DNA from: Myxococcus xanthus
GTDB lineage: Bacteria; Myxococcota; Myxococcia; Myxococcales; Myxococcaceae
Direction of reading: 5' to 3'
DNA: 61,625 nucleotides
NCBI RefSeq assembly: GCF_013116825.1
Contig: NZ_JABFNS010000039.1
Location: 1 to 61,625 of the forward strand
Positions 17,579 to 26,725 of this stretch are shown here, piece after piece; within the stretch, counting starts at the first letter, position 1, and each line of letters begins with the position of its first letter. Made by a program: the position numbers and the translations under genes. The notes beneath the pieces are model-generated. The model did no database searches, was not told the origin of the DNA, and saw only the letters and a list, made by a program, of their open reading frames with translations.

Positions 17579-18643
17579 ATGGCGGATACGGCAGAGAACC
17601 CTCTTGGGCTGAATGGCTTCGAGTTCGTGGAGTTCACCAGCCCCCAGCCCGAGGTGATGGAGCGCCTCTTCGAGCGGCTGGGGTTCACCGCGTACTCCAA
17701 GCACCCGTCCAAGGAGCTGGTCCGCTACAAGCAGGGCGGCATCAACCTGCTCATCAACCGCGAGGCCTCCGGGCAGGCCGCTGAGTTCCGCGCGGAGCAC
17801 GGTCCGTCCGCCAGCGGCATGGCCTTCCGCGTGGCGAACGCGCGCACCGCCTACGAGATGGCCCTGGAGCGCGGCGCCAAGGCGGCGGACCCGGAGCGGG
17901 GCTCGCTGGGCGAGGGCTCCTATGTCCTGGAGGGCATCGGTGGCAGCCTGCTGTATCTGGTGGACCGCCACGGGGAGAAGGGGACGCTCTATGACACCTG
18001 GCAGATGATTCCTGGCGCCGAGGAGTCCGAGGCGAAGAACAGCGTGGGCCTGGAGACGCTGGACCACCTGACCCACAACGTGCGCCGCGGGCAGATGCGC
18101 ACCTGGTCGTCCTTCTACAACCGCATCTTTGGCTTCACCGAGCAGAAGTACTTCGACATCAAGGGCCAGGCCACGGGCCTGTTCAGCCAGGCGATGATCG
18201 CTCCGGACAAGGCCATCCGGATTCCGCTCAACGAGAGCCAGGACGACAAGTCGCAGATTGAAGAGTTCATCCGCCAGTACAAGGGCGAGGGCATCCAGCA
18301 CCTGGCGCTCACCACGCCGGACATCTACGACACCGTGGAGCGGCTGCGCGCGCGCGGCGTGGTGCTGCAGGACACGCTGGAAACCTACTACGACCTGGTC
18401 GACAAGCGCGTCCCCAACCACGGCGAGGACCTGGCGCGGATGCGCAAGAACCGCATCCTCATCGACGGCAGCGAGGAAGAGGGCCTGCTGCTCCAGATCT
18501 TCACCGAGAACCTCTTCGGGCCCATCTTCTTCGAAATCATCCAGCGCAAGGGCAACGAGGGCTTCGGGAACGGCAACTTCCAGGCGCTCTTCGAGTCCAT
18601 CGAACTGGACCAGATCCGCCGCGGCGTCATCAAGGTCGACTAG
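17579..18643 (+). CDS. hpd: 4-hydroxyphenylpyruvate dioxygenase
   Basis: The enzyme converts 4-hydroxyphenylpyruvate, O2 and Fe(II) to homogentisate, the second step of tyrosine catabolism. The ATG at 17579 has a good GGAGG 8 bases upstream; the frame extends slightly further upstream without one. The 354-residue protein has the two vicinal-oxygen-chelate halves. The iron ligands are visible as His163 (LDHLTHN), His241 (IQHLALTT) and Glu319 (FFEIIQRKG). The C-terminal helix that gates the active site is present (GFGNGNFQALFESIELDQ). It is followed after 30 bases by hmgA, in pathway order. Confidence 0.96.
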   Translation: MADTAENPLGLNGFEFVEFTSPQPEVMERLFERLGFTAYSKHPSKELVRYKQGGINLLINREASGQAAEFRAEHGPSASGMAFRVANARTAYEMALERGAKAADPERGSLGEGSYVLEGIGGSLLYLVDRHGEKGTLYDTWQMIPGAEESEAKNSVGLETLDHLTHNVRRGQMRTWSSFYNRIFGFTEQKYFDIKGQATGLFSQAMIAPDKAIRIPLNESQDDKSQIEEFIRQYKGEGIQHLALTTPDIYDTVERLRARGVVLQDTLETYYDLVDKRVPNHGEDLARMRKNRILIDGSEEEGLLLQIFTENLFGPIFFEIIQRKGNEGFGNGNFQALFESIELDQIRRGVIKVD

Positions 18644-18673
18644 TCCGCGCGCCGCGCTTGCGAGGAGAATCCG

Positions 18674-20011
18674 GTGACCACCCAGCTTTCCTCCGAGGTG
18701 TCGCCGGGGAGCGTCCTCAAGACGGCTCCCGGCGCTTACCTGTCTGGCTTTGGCAACGAGTTCGCCACCGAGGCGGTGCCCGGCGCACTGCCCGAGGGAC
18801 AGAACTCACCCCAGCGGGCGCCGTTCGGCCTCTATGCCGAGCAGCTGTCGGGCTCGGCCTTCACGGCCCCGCGCCGGGAGAACCGGCGCGCCTGGCTGTA
18901 CCGCCTGCGGCCCAGCGCCAACCACCCTGCGTTCCAGCCGCTGGCGCAGGGGCTCTTGCGCAGCGGGCCCTTCGACGAGGTGCCCGCCTCGCCCAACCGG
19001 CTGCGGTGGAGTCCCCAGCCCCCGCCGGCCCAGCCCACGGATTTCGTGGACGGGCTCGTCACCTACGCGGGCAACGGGGACGCGGCGTCGGCCGCGGGCA
19101 TCAGCATCCACCTGTACGCGGCCAACCGTTCCATGGTGGACCGGGTGTTCTTCAACGCGGACGGCGAGCTGCTCATCGTCCCGCAGGCGGGGCGGCTGCG
19201 GCTGGTGACGGAGCTGGGCGTGCTGGACGTGGCGCCAGGCGAAATCGCGGTGGTGCCGCGCGGGGTTCGCTTCCGCGCGGAGCTGCCGGAGGGCCAGGCC
19301 GCCGGCTACGTCTGTGAGAACCACGGTGCGTTCTTCCGGCTGCCGGACCTGGGGCCCATTGGGGCCAATGGACTGGCCAACCCGCGCGACTTCCTGACGC
19401 CGGTGGCGGCCTTCGAGGACGTGGACCGGCCCACGGAGGTGGTGCAGAAGTTCCAGGGGCGGCTGTGGTCGGCGCGGTATTCGTACTCACCGCTGGACGT
19501 GGTGGCGTGGCACGGGAACCTGGCGCCGTACAAGTACGACTTGGCCCGCTTCAACACCATCAACACGGTGAGCTTCGACCATCCGGACCCGTCCATCTTC
19601 ACGGTCCTCACGTCGCCCAGCGAGGTGCCGGGCACGGCCAACTGCGACTTCGTCATCTTCCCGCCGCGCTGGATGGTGGCCGAGCACACCTTCCGGCCGC
19701 CCTGGTTCCACCGCAACGTGATGAGCGAGTTCATGGGGCTGGTGCACGGCGTCTACGACGCGAAGGCGGGCGGCTTCGCCCCGGGCGGCGGCTCGCTGCA
19801 CAACTGCATGAGCGGCCATGGCCCGGACCGGACCAGCTACGAGCAGGCCATCCAGGCGGACCTGAAGCCTCACAAAATCAAGGACACGCTGGCCTTCATG
19901 TTCGAGTCGCGTTGGGTCATCCGTCCCACGCGCTTCGCCATGGAGTCGCCGGCGCTTCAGCAGGACTACGACGCGTGCTGGGCGGGCTTCCAGAAGGCGA
20001 CGTTGCCTTGA
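18674..20011 (+). CDS. hmgA: Homogentisate 1,2-dioxygenase
   Basis: This enzyme opens the ring of homogentisate to maleylacetoacetate using Fe(II) and O2. The 445-residue length matches the family. The signature N-terminus [13 protein letters not shown] is present, and the iron ligands align as His346 ([10 protein letters not shown]), Glu352 and His382 (MSGHGPD). It starts at GTG, 30 bases after hpd, with an upstream CGAGGAG ribosome-binding site. The later pathway enzymes (maleylacetoacetate isomerase, fumarylacetoacetase) are not in the window. Confidence 0.97.
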   Translation: MTTQLSSEVSPGSVLKTAPGAYLSGFGNEFATEAVPGALPEGQNSPQRAPFGLYAEQLSGSAFTAPRRENRRAWLYRLRPSANHPAFQPLAQGLLRSGPFDEVPASPNRLRWSPQPPPAQPTDFVDGLVTYAGNGDAASAAGISIHLYAANRSMVDRVFFNADGELLIVPQAGRLRLVTELGVLDVAPGEIAVVPRGVRFRAELPEGQAAGYVCENHGAFFRLPDLGPIGANGLANPRDFLTPVAAFEDVDRPTEVVQKFQGRLWSARYSYSPLDVVAWHGNLAPYKYDLARFNTINTVSFDHPDPSIFTVLTSPSEVPGTANCDFVIFPPRWMVAEHTFRPPWFHRNVMSEFMGLVHGVYDAKAGGFAPGGGSLHNCMSGHGPDRTSYEQAIQADLKPHKIKDTLAFMFESRWVIRPTRFAMESPALQQDYDACWAGFQKATLP

Positions 20012-20018
20012 GGGCCGC

Positions 20019-20399
20019 GTGAGCACGGGTGGTGAGACGGCGGGGCGCAAGCGCGTCTGGTCGACGCCGGCCAACGTGAAGCTGCTCCCGTTGAGCGCCC
20101 TGGAGGACCCCGGGGCGCGCAACCTCGTCCTCCAGATTGGGGACGCCTTCTTCCACGGCTTCCTGGTGCGCAAGGGTGACGCGGTCCACGGCTACGTGGA
20201 CCGGTGTCCCCACGCAGGTCTGCCGCTCGCGCGCGAGTTGGACGGCTACCTGACGCCGGACAAGGGGCTCATCGTCTGTGCCTGGCACGGAGCCCTGTTC
20301 CAGGTGGAGGACGGGCTGTGCGTGGGCGGGCCGTGTTCGGGGGGCCGGCTCACGCCGTGGCCGGTGACGGTGCGCGACGGCATGGTCGTCACCGGCTGA
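20019..20399 (+). CDS. Rieske [2Fe-2S] ferredoxin-like protein
   Basis: This 126-residue protein is a single Rieske domain with both cluster-binding motifs: CPHAG (Cys63, His65) and CAWHG (Cys87, His90). It starts at GTG only 7 bases after hmgA and is therefore co-transcribed with hpd and hmgA. Neither dioxygenase needs a Rieske partner, so its job in the operon is unclear. It may donate electrons to an oxygenase encoded elsewhere, or keep Fe(II) reduced. Small Rieske proteins next to hmgA-type genes are an inference-level association here. Confidence 0.88.
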   Translation: MSTGGETAGRKRVWSTPANVKLLPLSALEDPGARNLVLQIGDAFFHGFLVRKGDAVHGYVDRCPHAGLPLARELDGYLTPDKGLIVCAWHGALFQVEDGLCVGGPCSGGRLTPWPVTVRDGMVVTG

Positions 20400-20412
20400 G
20401 CACGCGGCTCAG
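20396..20412. terminator. Palindrome spanning both convergent stop codons
   Basis: CTGAGC-ACGCG-GCTCAG is a perfect 6-bp stem that contains the TGA of the Rieske gene and the stop of the minus-strand MATE gene. The two genes end only 9 bases apart. It could act as a minimal bidirectional hairpin. Confidence 0.3.
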
Positions 20413-21815
20413 GCGGGCGCGGCGACGGGCGCGGCTTCCGCCTCCGCGACGGGGGAGACCAGGGCCTGCTTCTCCCAGGCGCGGCTCTTCCAGCGCAGCC
20501 ACATGGTGATGCCGCGCACCCATTCGTCCACGGCCACCGCCATCCACACGCCGGCCAGTCCCAGGCCCATGTGGAAGACGAGGTAGTAGCCCAGCGGCAG
20601 GCTCATGCAGACCATGGACGCGATGCCCATGTAGACGGTGAACGTCGCGTCACCCGCGGCGCGCAGGGCGTTGATGAGCACCAGGTTGAAGCAGCGCCCC
20701 GTCTCCAGGGCCAGCCCGATGACGATGACCTGCGCTGTCAGCCGGACGATGTCGGCGTTCTCGGTGAAGAGCGAGACGATGGGGACGCGGAGGAGGACGA
20801 CGGCCACGTCCACGACCAGGGTGATGGCCAGGCCCCACTTCAGGCTGCGCAGGGCCTGCTGGTACGCGTCGTCGGCGCGGTTGGCGCCCACCAGTCTGCC
20901 CACGATGATGGACGTCCCCATGCCAATGGCCAGGCTGCACAGGAAGACATATTGGGAGATGGCGTGTGCGTACTGCCGGGACGCCAGCGCCACCGCGCCC
21001 AGGAACGTCACGTAGTACAGGAACACCGTCTGGCAGCCCTGGTACGTGGCCTGCTCGAAGGCGGAGGGCAGGCCGACCTTGAGAATCTTGCGGACGTAGT
21101 CCTTGGAGAACGTCACGTAGTCGCGCGGCGCCATCTTCACCGGCATCACCCGGTACAGGACGTAGACGAAGACGCCCAGCGCGATGGCCCGGCTCACCAC
21201 GGTGGAGATGGCCGCGCCCGCCACGCCCATCGCGGGGAAGCCGAAGTGGCCGGCGATGAGCACGTAGTTGCCACCCACGTGCAGCACGTTCATTCCCAGC
21301 GAGACGAACATGGACGCGCGCGTGAAGCCGTAGGTGCGCAGCATCCCGGCGAAGACGTTGATGAGGGCCTGGAGGAACAGGAAGCCGCCGACGATGTGCA
21401 GGTACGTCTTGGCGTAGGCCAGCATGTGGCCCTGAAGGTTCATCCCGCCCAGGATGGCATCTCCGCTGAGCAGCAGCCCCGCGCTGACGGTGATGCCGAG
21501 CGCGAGGTTCAGGGTGACGGCGATGGCGGCGATGCGCGCGGCCTCTGTCTGCCTGCGCGCGCCCAGGTACTGGGCCACGACGATGGCCGCGCCGTGACCC
21601 ACGACCTCCATGATGAGGATGCAGATGAAGACGTACTGATTGACGACGCCCACCGAGGCGACGGCGTCGTCCGACACGCCGCTGAGCATCAGCGTGTCCG
21701 CCGTGCCCATCATCATGAAGAGCAGCAGCTCCAGGAAGATGGGCCACGTGAGCCGGAACAGCCCCAGCGACGGTGCGCCGTGTGGGGCGGCATTCGGGGG
21801 GGCTGCGACTTCCAT
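20409..21815 (-). CDS. MATE family multidrug/Na+ efflux transporter
   Basis: Translation from the ATG at 21815 (MEVAAPPNAAPHG) gives 468 residues with about 12 hydrophobic helices in the MATE 6+6 arrangement. Characteristic segments include LTWPIFLELLLFMMMGTADTL near the N-terminus and the mid-protein GLPSAFEQATYQG, where the second half begins. MATE proteins export cationic drugs or metabolites using Na+ or H+ gradients. The frame is open for 139 codons upstream, but that stretch is Arg/Pro-rich with no coding character, so the internal start is preferred. Substrate unknown. Confidence 0.9.
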   Translation of the reverse strand: MEVAAPPNAAPHGAPSLGLFRLTWPIFLELLLFMMMGTADTLMLSGVSDDAVASVGVVNQYVFICILIMEVVGHGAAIVVAQYLGARRQTEAARIAAIAVTLNLALGITVSAGLLLSGDAILGGMNLQGHMLAYAKTYLHIVGGFLFLQALINVFAGMLRTYGFTRASMFVSLGMNVLHVGGNYVLIAGHFGFPAMGVAGAAISTVVSRAIALGVFVYVLYRVMPVKMAPRDYVTFSKDYVRKILKVGLPSAFEQATYQGCQTVFLYYVTFLGAVALASRQYAHAISQYVFLCSLAIGMGTSIIVGRLVGANRADDAYQQALRSLKWGLAITLVVDVAVVLLRVPIVSLFTENADIVRLTAQVIVIGLALETGRCFNLVLINALRAAGDATFTVYMGIASMVCMSLPLGYYLVFHMGLGLAGVWMAVAVDEWVRGITMWLRWKSRAWEKQALVSPVAEAEAAPVAAPA

Positions 21816-22232
21816 GGTGCGTCGACTCCGAGAGGCGGGCGCGGCAATGCCTCGGCTCGCGCCAGCGTCTCGCATGTCGCGCAGAGCGCGTCGAGTGACA
21901 TCGAGGTGGGGGGGGCCGCTGCTTGATTTGCGTTCAAACAGCAGGGGCCTTTTGCTCGTCTGCCCGACGGCCAATGGCACGGGGATGCGCGCGGATGATG
22001 GCCACGGCCTTCCGTGGTGACGCGGGCTCATCCTGGGCGCCGCGAGCAAGCGTCTGGCCGCCCGTTCGCCTCGTGGAGTCCGCATCGTGTGCGGCGTGAC
22101 CCAAGGTGGTCGACACCGGCCCGGGCGACATTGGCGCGCCCGGGGGCTCCAACGCCTGCCGCGGACCGGTGACAACCCGCGCCGTTCGGTGAAGAGGCCC
22201 CCCACCGTTCCGGTGCAGGCGCGGCCCGACAC
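21816..22232. other. 417-base gap without a gene
   Basis: This lies between the MATE start and the end of the serine protease gene, both on the minus strand, and must contain the MATE promoter. The only structure I note is TTGATTTGCGTTCAA near 21925-21939, a short AT-rich dyad that could be an operator. The open frames here look like GC-rich noise. Confidence 0.35.
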
Positions 22233-23060
22233 TCAGGGCGCGAGCCGCGCGGATGGGGCGTCCGCCCCCTTCGTGCGCGTCGCCGTGGACGGCTCGGTGA
22301 TGTCTTCGATTTGCAGATACGCGGAGGCTTCGACGATGACCTCGGCGGGCGCGCCCCGGTTGGAGCCCCGGCCGTTGACCTCACAGTCTCCGTCGGTGTG
22401 GACGCCCAGCAGGTGCCCTTGCCGGTTGAGTACGCCCGCGCCGGAGCTGCCGACCAGCGTGTCCAGGTCCCCGTAGAAGAAGCGGTTGTTGCACGCGTCC
22501 AGATACCGGCCCTCGGCAATGACCTTGGGGCGTCCGCGGGGGTGCTGGATGATGGCCAGTTGCTCGGTGGCCTGGGCCGTCAGCCGGATGGGCGTGACAT
22601 CCGGGAGGACGTCGAGCTGGATGAGCGCGTAGTCCGGCTCCATCGACTGCTCGATGACGGTGCCCTCCGTAATCAAAGGGTCGCCGTCCGCGTCGTCCTC
22701 GAAGTTGAAGACGATGAGCGGGATGTCCCCGAGGTTGACACAGTGGCCCGCGGTGAGCACCACGGGGCCCGCGCTTGCTTGAATCAGCGTTCCGGTGCAG
22801 CGCCCGTCAATGAGCACGACGGCGTCTTCCCGGTCCTGGATGACGTCCGAGAACTCGCCGACGTAGCTGTTGATGGGGGCGAAGTCGAGCGTCGGACCGC
22901 ACTGCGCGAAAGCACGAACCTCCGGACTGGCGGGTGGCTCACAGACCGCAGGTTCGGTGGGCTCGGACCGTCCTCCGCAGGCGGTGAGGCCCAGGAAGAC
23001 GGTCCCAGCGAGGAGCGAACCCCACAGCGTCACGCGGAAGTCTGTGGGGTGTCGCGCCAT
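22233..23060 (-). CDS. Trypsin-like serine protease lipoprotein
   Basis: This 275-residue precursor has a signal peptide with lipobox LTAC (Cys28). The chymotrypsin-fold triad is visible: His106 in LTAGHC, Asp143 in EPDYALIQLD, and Ser206 in VGSSGAGVL, where the usual GDSGGP is altered. The overall pattern fits V8/glutamyl-endopeptidase-like proteases that check for envelope or extracellular substrates. It starts 3 bases after the stop of the metalloprotease gene, so the two are co-transcribed. The changed Ser loop may alter activity, but the nucleophile is retained. Confidence 0.85.
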   Translation of the reverse strand: MARHPTDFRVTLWGSLLAGTVFLGLTACGGRSEPTEPAVCEPPASPEVRAFAQCGPTLDFAPINSYVGEFSDVIQDREDAVVLIDGRCTGTLIQASAGPVVLTAGHCVNLGDIPLIVFNFEDDADGDPLITEGTVIEQSMEPDYALIQLDVLPDVTPIRLTAQATEQLAIIQHPRGRPKVIAEGRYLDACNNRFFYGDLDTLVGSSGAGVLNRQGHLLGVHTDGDCEVNGRGSNRGAPAEVIVEASAYLQIEDITEPSTATRTKGADAPSARLAP

Positions 23061-23063
23061 GAC

Positions 23064-23861
23064 TCAGTACAGGTACTGGAGCGCGGTGACGTCGGAGCTC
23101 TTGAAGTTACCCGTCTCGGACGAGCCGAAGCAGGAGTTCATGAGCGAGCCGCCGCGGGTGGCCGTGGTCGGCGTGCCCGGGATGTGGATGGCGCCGACGC
23201 CCGCGGTGCCCTCGTTGGTGGCCGCGCCACCGCAGCTGATGCTGCGGTTGTAGTAGTCAGAGTGACGCAGGCCCACGGCGTGGCCCAGCTCGTGGGTCAC
23301 GACGTGCTCGACCACGGCCACGCCGTAGGTGGCGGTGCCGGTGCCGATGTTGATGGTGCCGTAGGGACGGCCGCCGGAGGGGAAGCCCGCCGAGCCGCCA
23401 GCGCCGGACATGGTGCGCGCGGAGATGGTCGCGCTGCAGCCGGTGCCGCCGCGCTGCATGGTGAACGACAGGCCCAGCGCGTTGTAGTTGGCGATCGCCC
23501 GGTCAAGGGCGGACATCAGCGTGGAGTTGGCGGCGTACGCGGAGTTCGGGACGATGCAGATGCGGGTGATGGAGGAGGCGACGAGGTTCGTCGTGCGGTA
23601 CTGCTCCTGCGTGCTCAGGTCCGTCTCGAGCATCTCGCGGGACGCCTCGAGCGTCACGTGCGCGTCGCGACCCACGTACACCTGGCCGTCGGAGACCAGG
23701 ATGTCGTCCGCCGGGAAGCCGGCCTCGACCAGGTTGGAGATGATCTCATCCTGCTCGTGCTGCGAATCGGCCTGCACGTCAGTGCCGCAGCCCGTCAGCA
23801 TCATGCTACCGGTCACCGCGAGGACTGCAGCTCCCTTGAACATCTTCTGGAACATGGGCAT
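23064..23861 (-). CDS. M57-like zinc metalloprotease, lipoprotein
   Basis: The ATG at 23861 was chosen because GAGG lies 8 bases upstream and it opens a lipoprotein signal (MPMFQKMFKGAAVLAVTGS, lipobox LTGC, Cys25). The frame continues upstream without these. The 265-residue product has the metzincin-type zinc site HELGHAVGLRH (residues 190-200) and a Met-turn-like SLMNS (Met241), fitting the M57 'HEIGH' family. The region before the zinc site (about 110-185) forms the N-terminal catalytic subdomain. It is probably secreted and anchored. It is first in an operon with the serine protease gene. Confidence 0.85.
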   Translation of the reverse strand: MPMFQKMFKGAAVLAVTGSMMLTGCGTDVQADSQHEQDEIISNLVEAGFPADDILVSDGQVYVGRDAHVTLEASREMLETDLSTQEQYRTTNLVASSITRICIVPNSAYAANSTLMSALDRAIANYNALGLSFTMQRGGTGCSATISARTMSGAGGSAGFPSGGRPYGTINIGTGTATYGVAVVEHVVTHELGHAVGLRHSDYYNRSISCGGAATNEGTAGVGAIHIPGTPTTATRGGSLMNSCFGSSETGNFKSSDVTALQYLY

Positions 23862-24150
23862 CGGAGATTCCTCGTCCGTTTTGACTGCGGGGGGACGCGC
23901 CGTCCGCCTGGTATCCACCAGCCGCGGCGAGGCGCGTCCCGGCCCATGAGCAAATGGTGGGCCAATGAGTCGCGTAGAGCGAGAAACCAGAAAAAATTGA
24001 CTAGCGTGGAGTGCCTGCGCTCCAGGCCCGCGTCACGGGCGCGTAAATGGAGTTGACGCCAGTTGTCGCAAACCCGCGTGATTACTTAAGATTGCCTGGA
24101 GACGGCCAGGCGTTTCGAAACCGCACAGTGATGTCTGCTTATCGGTCACC

Positions 24151-24164
24151 TGCCCCATGGGGCA
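24151..24164. promoter_or_regulatory. 14-bp perfect palindrome
   Basis: TGCCCCATGGGGCA is a continuous palindrome in the divergent promoter region, about 124 bases before the lipoprotein start. Size and symmetry suit a dimeric repressor site; no regulator can be assigned. Confidence 0.35.
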
Positions 24165-24257
24165 AAGACACCCCAGGCATGATCTGGCGCGAGTGAAAAC
24201 AAACTACAGCCCTGTAATGGGGGGAGAAAGGACACTCCCTCTGACGAGAGGTGCGCG

Positions 24258-24280
24258 TGAATACACTGTCGGTGTATTCA
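24258..24280. promoter_or_regulatory. Perfect dyad just upstream of the lipoprotein start
   Basis: TGAATACAC-TGTCG-GTGTATTCA has 9-bp perfect arms and a 5-base centre. It ends 7 bases before the start at 24288, in place of a visible ribosome-binding site. It may be an operator or a 5'-UTR hairpin that controls translation. Confidence 0.5.
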
Positions 24281-24287
24281 GTCGCAT

Positions 24288-25466
24288 ATGCAAATGCGCC
24301 ACGTCACCTGTCCTGTCGCCGCGCTGCTGGGCGCGGCCCTGTCGTTCCTTCCTGGCTGTGGGAGCACGATGTCGAGCAATCCCTCGCCCATTGAGGCTCA
24401 GAGCCAGAGCTCCACTTCTCAGCAGGCCGCGGAGGCCTGGAAGCGTGCCCGCGTGGGCGATCGCGTCACCTATGCCTTCTCCGCGACCCAGGGCCCCACC
24501 CCCGGTGCGGCTGACGCCGCGCGCACGCTGGACGGCCAGTTGACGCTGGAGGTCGTGTCCGTCCAGCAGCCCTGGGTCTATGTGCGGGTGGCCTTCACCG
24601 ACGCGGCGGGCAATCCGTTGACGCAGACGCGGCTGGCGCAGGACCTGGTGGTGCCCGTGCGCTCGGACATGACGCGCTCGCTGGACGTGCCGCGTCCAGG
24701 GCAGGTGACGGCGGAGCGTCCTTCCTTCTCCGGGCGCAACTGGGAGGCCACTCGCTATGTCAGCGATCAACGGCCCGTGGATGGTCCGCTGCGCACGCGC
24801 GTGTATGCCAATGATTCGGCATTGCTCTACCTGACGCGCGGCCTACTGGAGGCCAGCACCGAGTCAGCCGGGTTCCGGACGCCGGGCGGCATCAAGCTGT
24901 CGCTGCGTGAGTTCCAGGAGGGCTCCACCGAGGCCAGCGCCCCCGCGCCCGCGCTGGAGCGGCCCCTGGGGCCCGGCGCGTACTACGACAGGAAGGTGGA
25001 CATGGCGCCCACGCACGAGGTGCTGCGCGTGTGTTTCACCGCGGAGCGCGGCTACATCCTGCGCGCGGAGGGCCCCTTGGGCACTGGGAGCGATCCGTGC
25101 GCCGACTTCTCCAACGCGGAGCCTGAGTCCCTGGAGGAGGTGGTGATGGGCCTTCCTTGGGAGGCGTTGGTTTCGGGCGAGTGGCCTCCCTCCAGGGATG
25201 GCGCCCGTGGCACCTTCACCGTGGGAGACCGGAACGTGCCCTCCATCACGGACCAGCGCACCGAGGACCTGGAAGGCACGCAGCACGTCTTCATGGATAC
25301 CTACGCGGCCGAGCCCTGGGCGCCGGGGCTCGCGGGCCTGCCGTATGAAGCGCGCTTCCAGTCGCTCTCCAGCGGCTCCGAGCGCGTGGGCCCCGGGGGG
25401 CAGCGTGAGTCCGCGGGCGGCAGTCGGATCGTCCAGTGGGGCCCGTGGCTCGGCGGGCAGCCGTGA
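24288..25466 (+). CDS. Lipoprotein of unknown function
   Basis: The 392-residue precursor starts MQMRHVTCPVAALLGAALS and has lipobox LPGC followed by GST. The mature protein is rich in Glu, Pro and Gly and has no repeat or motif I recognise. An early part reads like a beta-sandwich (VGDRVTYAFSA...LTLEVVSVQQPWVYVRVAF). The gene stands alone. Expression may be controlled by the dyad at 24258-24280. The tandem ATG codons at 24288 and 24294 are both plausible starts. Confidence 0.75.
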   Translation: MQMRHVTCPVAALLGAALSFLPGCGSTMSSNPSPIEAQSQSSTSQQAAEAWKRARVGDRVTYAFSATQGPTPGAADAARTLDGQLTLEVVSVQQPWVYVRVAFTDAAGNPLTQTRLAQDLVVPVRSDMTRSLDVPRPGQVTAERPSFSGRNWEATRYVSDQRPVDGPLRTRVYANDSALLYLTRGLLEASTESAGFRTPGGIKLSLREFQEGSTEASAPAPALERPLGPGAYYDRKVDMAPTHEVLRVCFTAERGYILRAEGPLGTGSDPCADFSNAEPESLEEVVMGLPWEALVSGEWPPSRDGARGTFTVGDRNVPSITDQRTEDLEGTQHVFMDTYAAEPWAPGLAGLPYEARFQSLSSGSERVGPGGQRESAGGSRIVQWGPWLGGQP

Positions 25467-25543
25467 CGGCTCGGTAGCCTCCAGAAGGAGGCCCCGGGCC
25501 ATCGCTCAGCGCGGGGCTACACTGGGTGCGGACTGGAGGCCTC

Positions 25544-26665
25544 ATGCACCTTGAGAGATTTCGTCGGCTGCCCGCGCTCGTGCTTCTCGGACTTTCCTTC
25601 GCCGGTGGGATGGGGTGCTCGGAGGACGACGGGGGCGTGGACACGCCCAACCCGCTGACGAATCCCAAGGATGGGCCTCCCGCCGGGAATCAGAACCCGG
25701 AGGCCACGTGCGCCGTCCCGGCCGAGGCTGGCCTCGCGGACGTCTCCCGGCCCACCACGGTCGTCGGCACGGGCAGTCCAGAGAGCTGTACCAGTGACGC
25801 GTTCATCCAGGCCGTGGCGCGGGGCGGGGTCATCACCTTCGACTGCGGTCTCCAGCCCGTCACCATCACCCTGGAGCGGACGGCGAAGATCTTCAACGAC
25901 ACGGGGCCGGAGATCGTCATCGACGGCAAGGGGCTGGTGACGTTGAGCGGGGCGGGGCGGCACCGCATCCTGTACATGAACACCTGCGACCGGGAGCAGG
26001 TGTGGACGACGGCGCACTGCCAGGACCAGGACCACCCTCGGCTGACGCTGCAGAACCTGACGTTCGTGGATGCCAGCTCCAGGATGGAGGCCGAGTACGA
26101 CGGCGGCGGCGCGGTCTGGGTGCGCGGCGGGCGCTTGAAGGTCATCAACTCCCGGTTCTTCAACAACGTCTGCGCGGATGTGGGGCCGGATGTGGGCGGC
26201 GCCGCGCTCCGCGTGTTCAGCCAGCACCGGAACCAGCCCGTGTACGTGGTGAACACGACCTTCGGGGGCAAGGCGGGTTACGGCGGTGCCTGCTCCAACG
26301 GCGGTGGCATCAGCAGCATCGGCGTGTCGTGGACCATCATCAACAGCCTGTTCTCCCACAACCGGGCTGTCGGCCATGGCGCCAATCCCGCGCGGCCGGG
26401 GACGCCGGGTGGGGGCAGCGGCGGGGCCATCTACAACGATGGGAACACGATGACGCTGTCACTTTGTGGCACCCGGATTGAGCACAACGAGGTCAATGCT
26501 CACGGCAGCGCCATCTTCTTCGTGAGCAATGACCATTCGGGGGACATCCGCATCGACCGCTCCGTGATTCGGAACAATACGGGCGGCTCGTGGTACCCGA
26601 CGCATCCACAGATTTCGAATCACGATGACACGCCCATCGTCGTGACGAACTCCACGATTGAGTGA
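25544..26665 (+). CDS. Right-handed beta-helix lipoprotein (pectate-lyase-like fold)
   Basis: The ATG at 25544 has GGAGG 4 bases upstream and starts a lipoprotein signal (lipobox GMGC). The 373-residue product has repeated strands typical of parallel beta-helices: ITFDCGLQPVTITLE, IVIDGKGLVTLSG, LTLQNLTFVDASS, LKVINSRFFNNVC, VYVVNTTFGG, WTIINSLFSHNRA, IRIDRSVIRNNTG. This fold is used by polysaccharide lyases and surface adhesins. No catalytic residues can be assigned, so carbohydrate binding or cleavage is only a possibility. Its 3' end converges on tetR. Confidence 0.8.
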   Translation: MHLERFRRLPALVLLGLSFAGGMGCSEDDGGVDTPNPLTNPKDGPPAGNQNPEATCAVPAEAGLADVSRPTTVVGTGSPESCTSDAFIQAVARGGVITFDCGLQPVTITLERTAKIFNDTGPEIVIDGKGLVTLSGAGRHRILYMNTCDREQVWTTAHCQDQDHPRLTLQNLTFVDASSRMEAEYDGGGAVWVRGGRLKVINSRFFNNVCADVGPDVGGAALRVFSQHRNQPVYVVNTTFGGKAGYGGACSNGGGISSIGVSWTIINSLFSHNRAVGHGANPARPGTPGGGSGGAIYNDGNTMTLSLCGTRIEHNEVNAHGSAIFFVSNDHSGDIRIDRSVIRNNTGGSWYPTHPQISNHDDTPIVVTNSTIE

Positions 26666-26725
26666 CGAATCACGCGTCTGCCTCACCGTCGAACCGCCTC
26701 GCGTCTGAAGCGCTCGGGGCGGAGC

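Larger units (their letters stand above)
23862..24287. promoter_or_regulatory. Divergent intergenic region, AT-enriched, with two palindromes
   Basis: These 426 bases hold no gene. They separate the protease operon (minus) from a lipoprotein gene (plus). The segment around 24080-24095 (GATTACTTAAGATT) is strongly AT-rich for this genome and probably lies in a promoter. Two perfect dyads are listed separately (24151-24164 and 24258-24280). Confidence 0.45.

Noticed and set aside
21816-22232. Upstream extension of the MATE frame by 139 codons
   Set aside because: The extension is Arg/Pro-rich with no signal or conserved motif. The internal ATG gives a normal MATE N-terminus.
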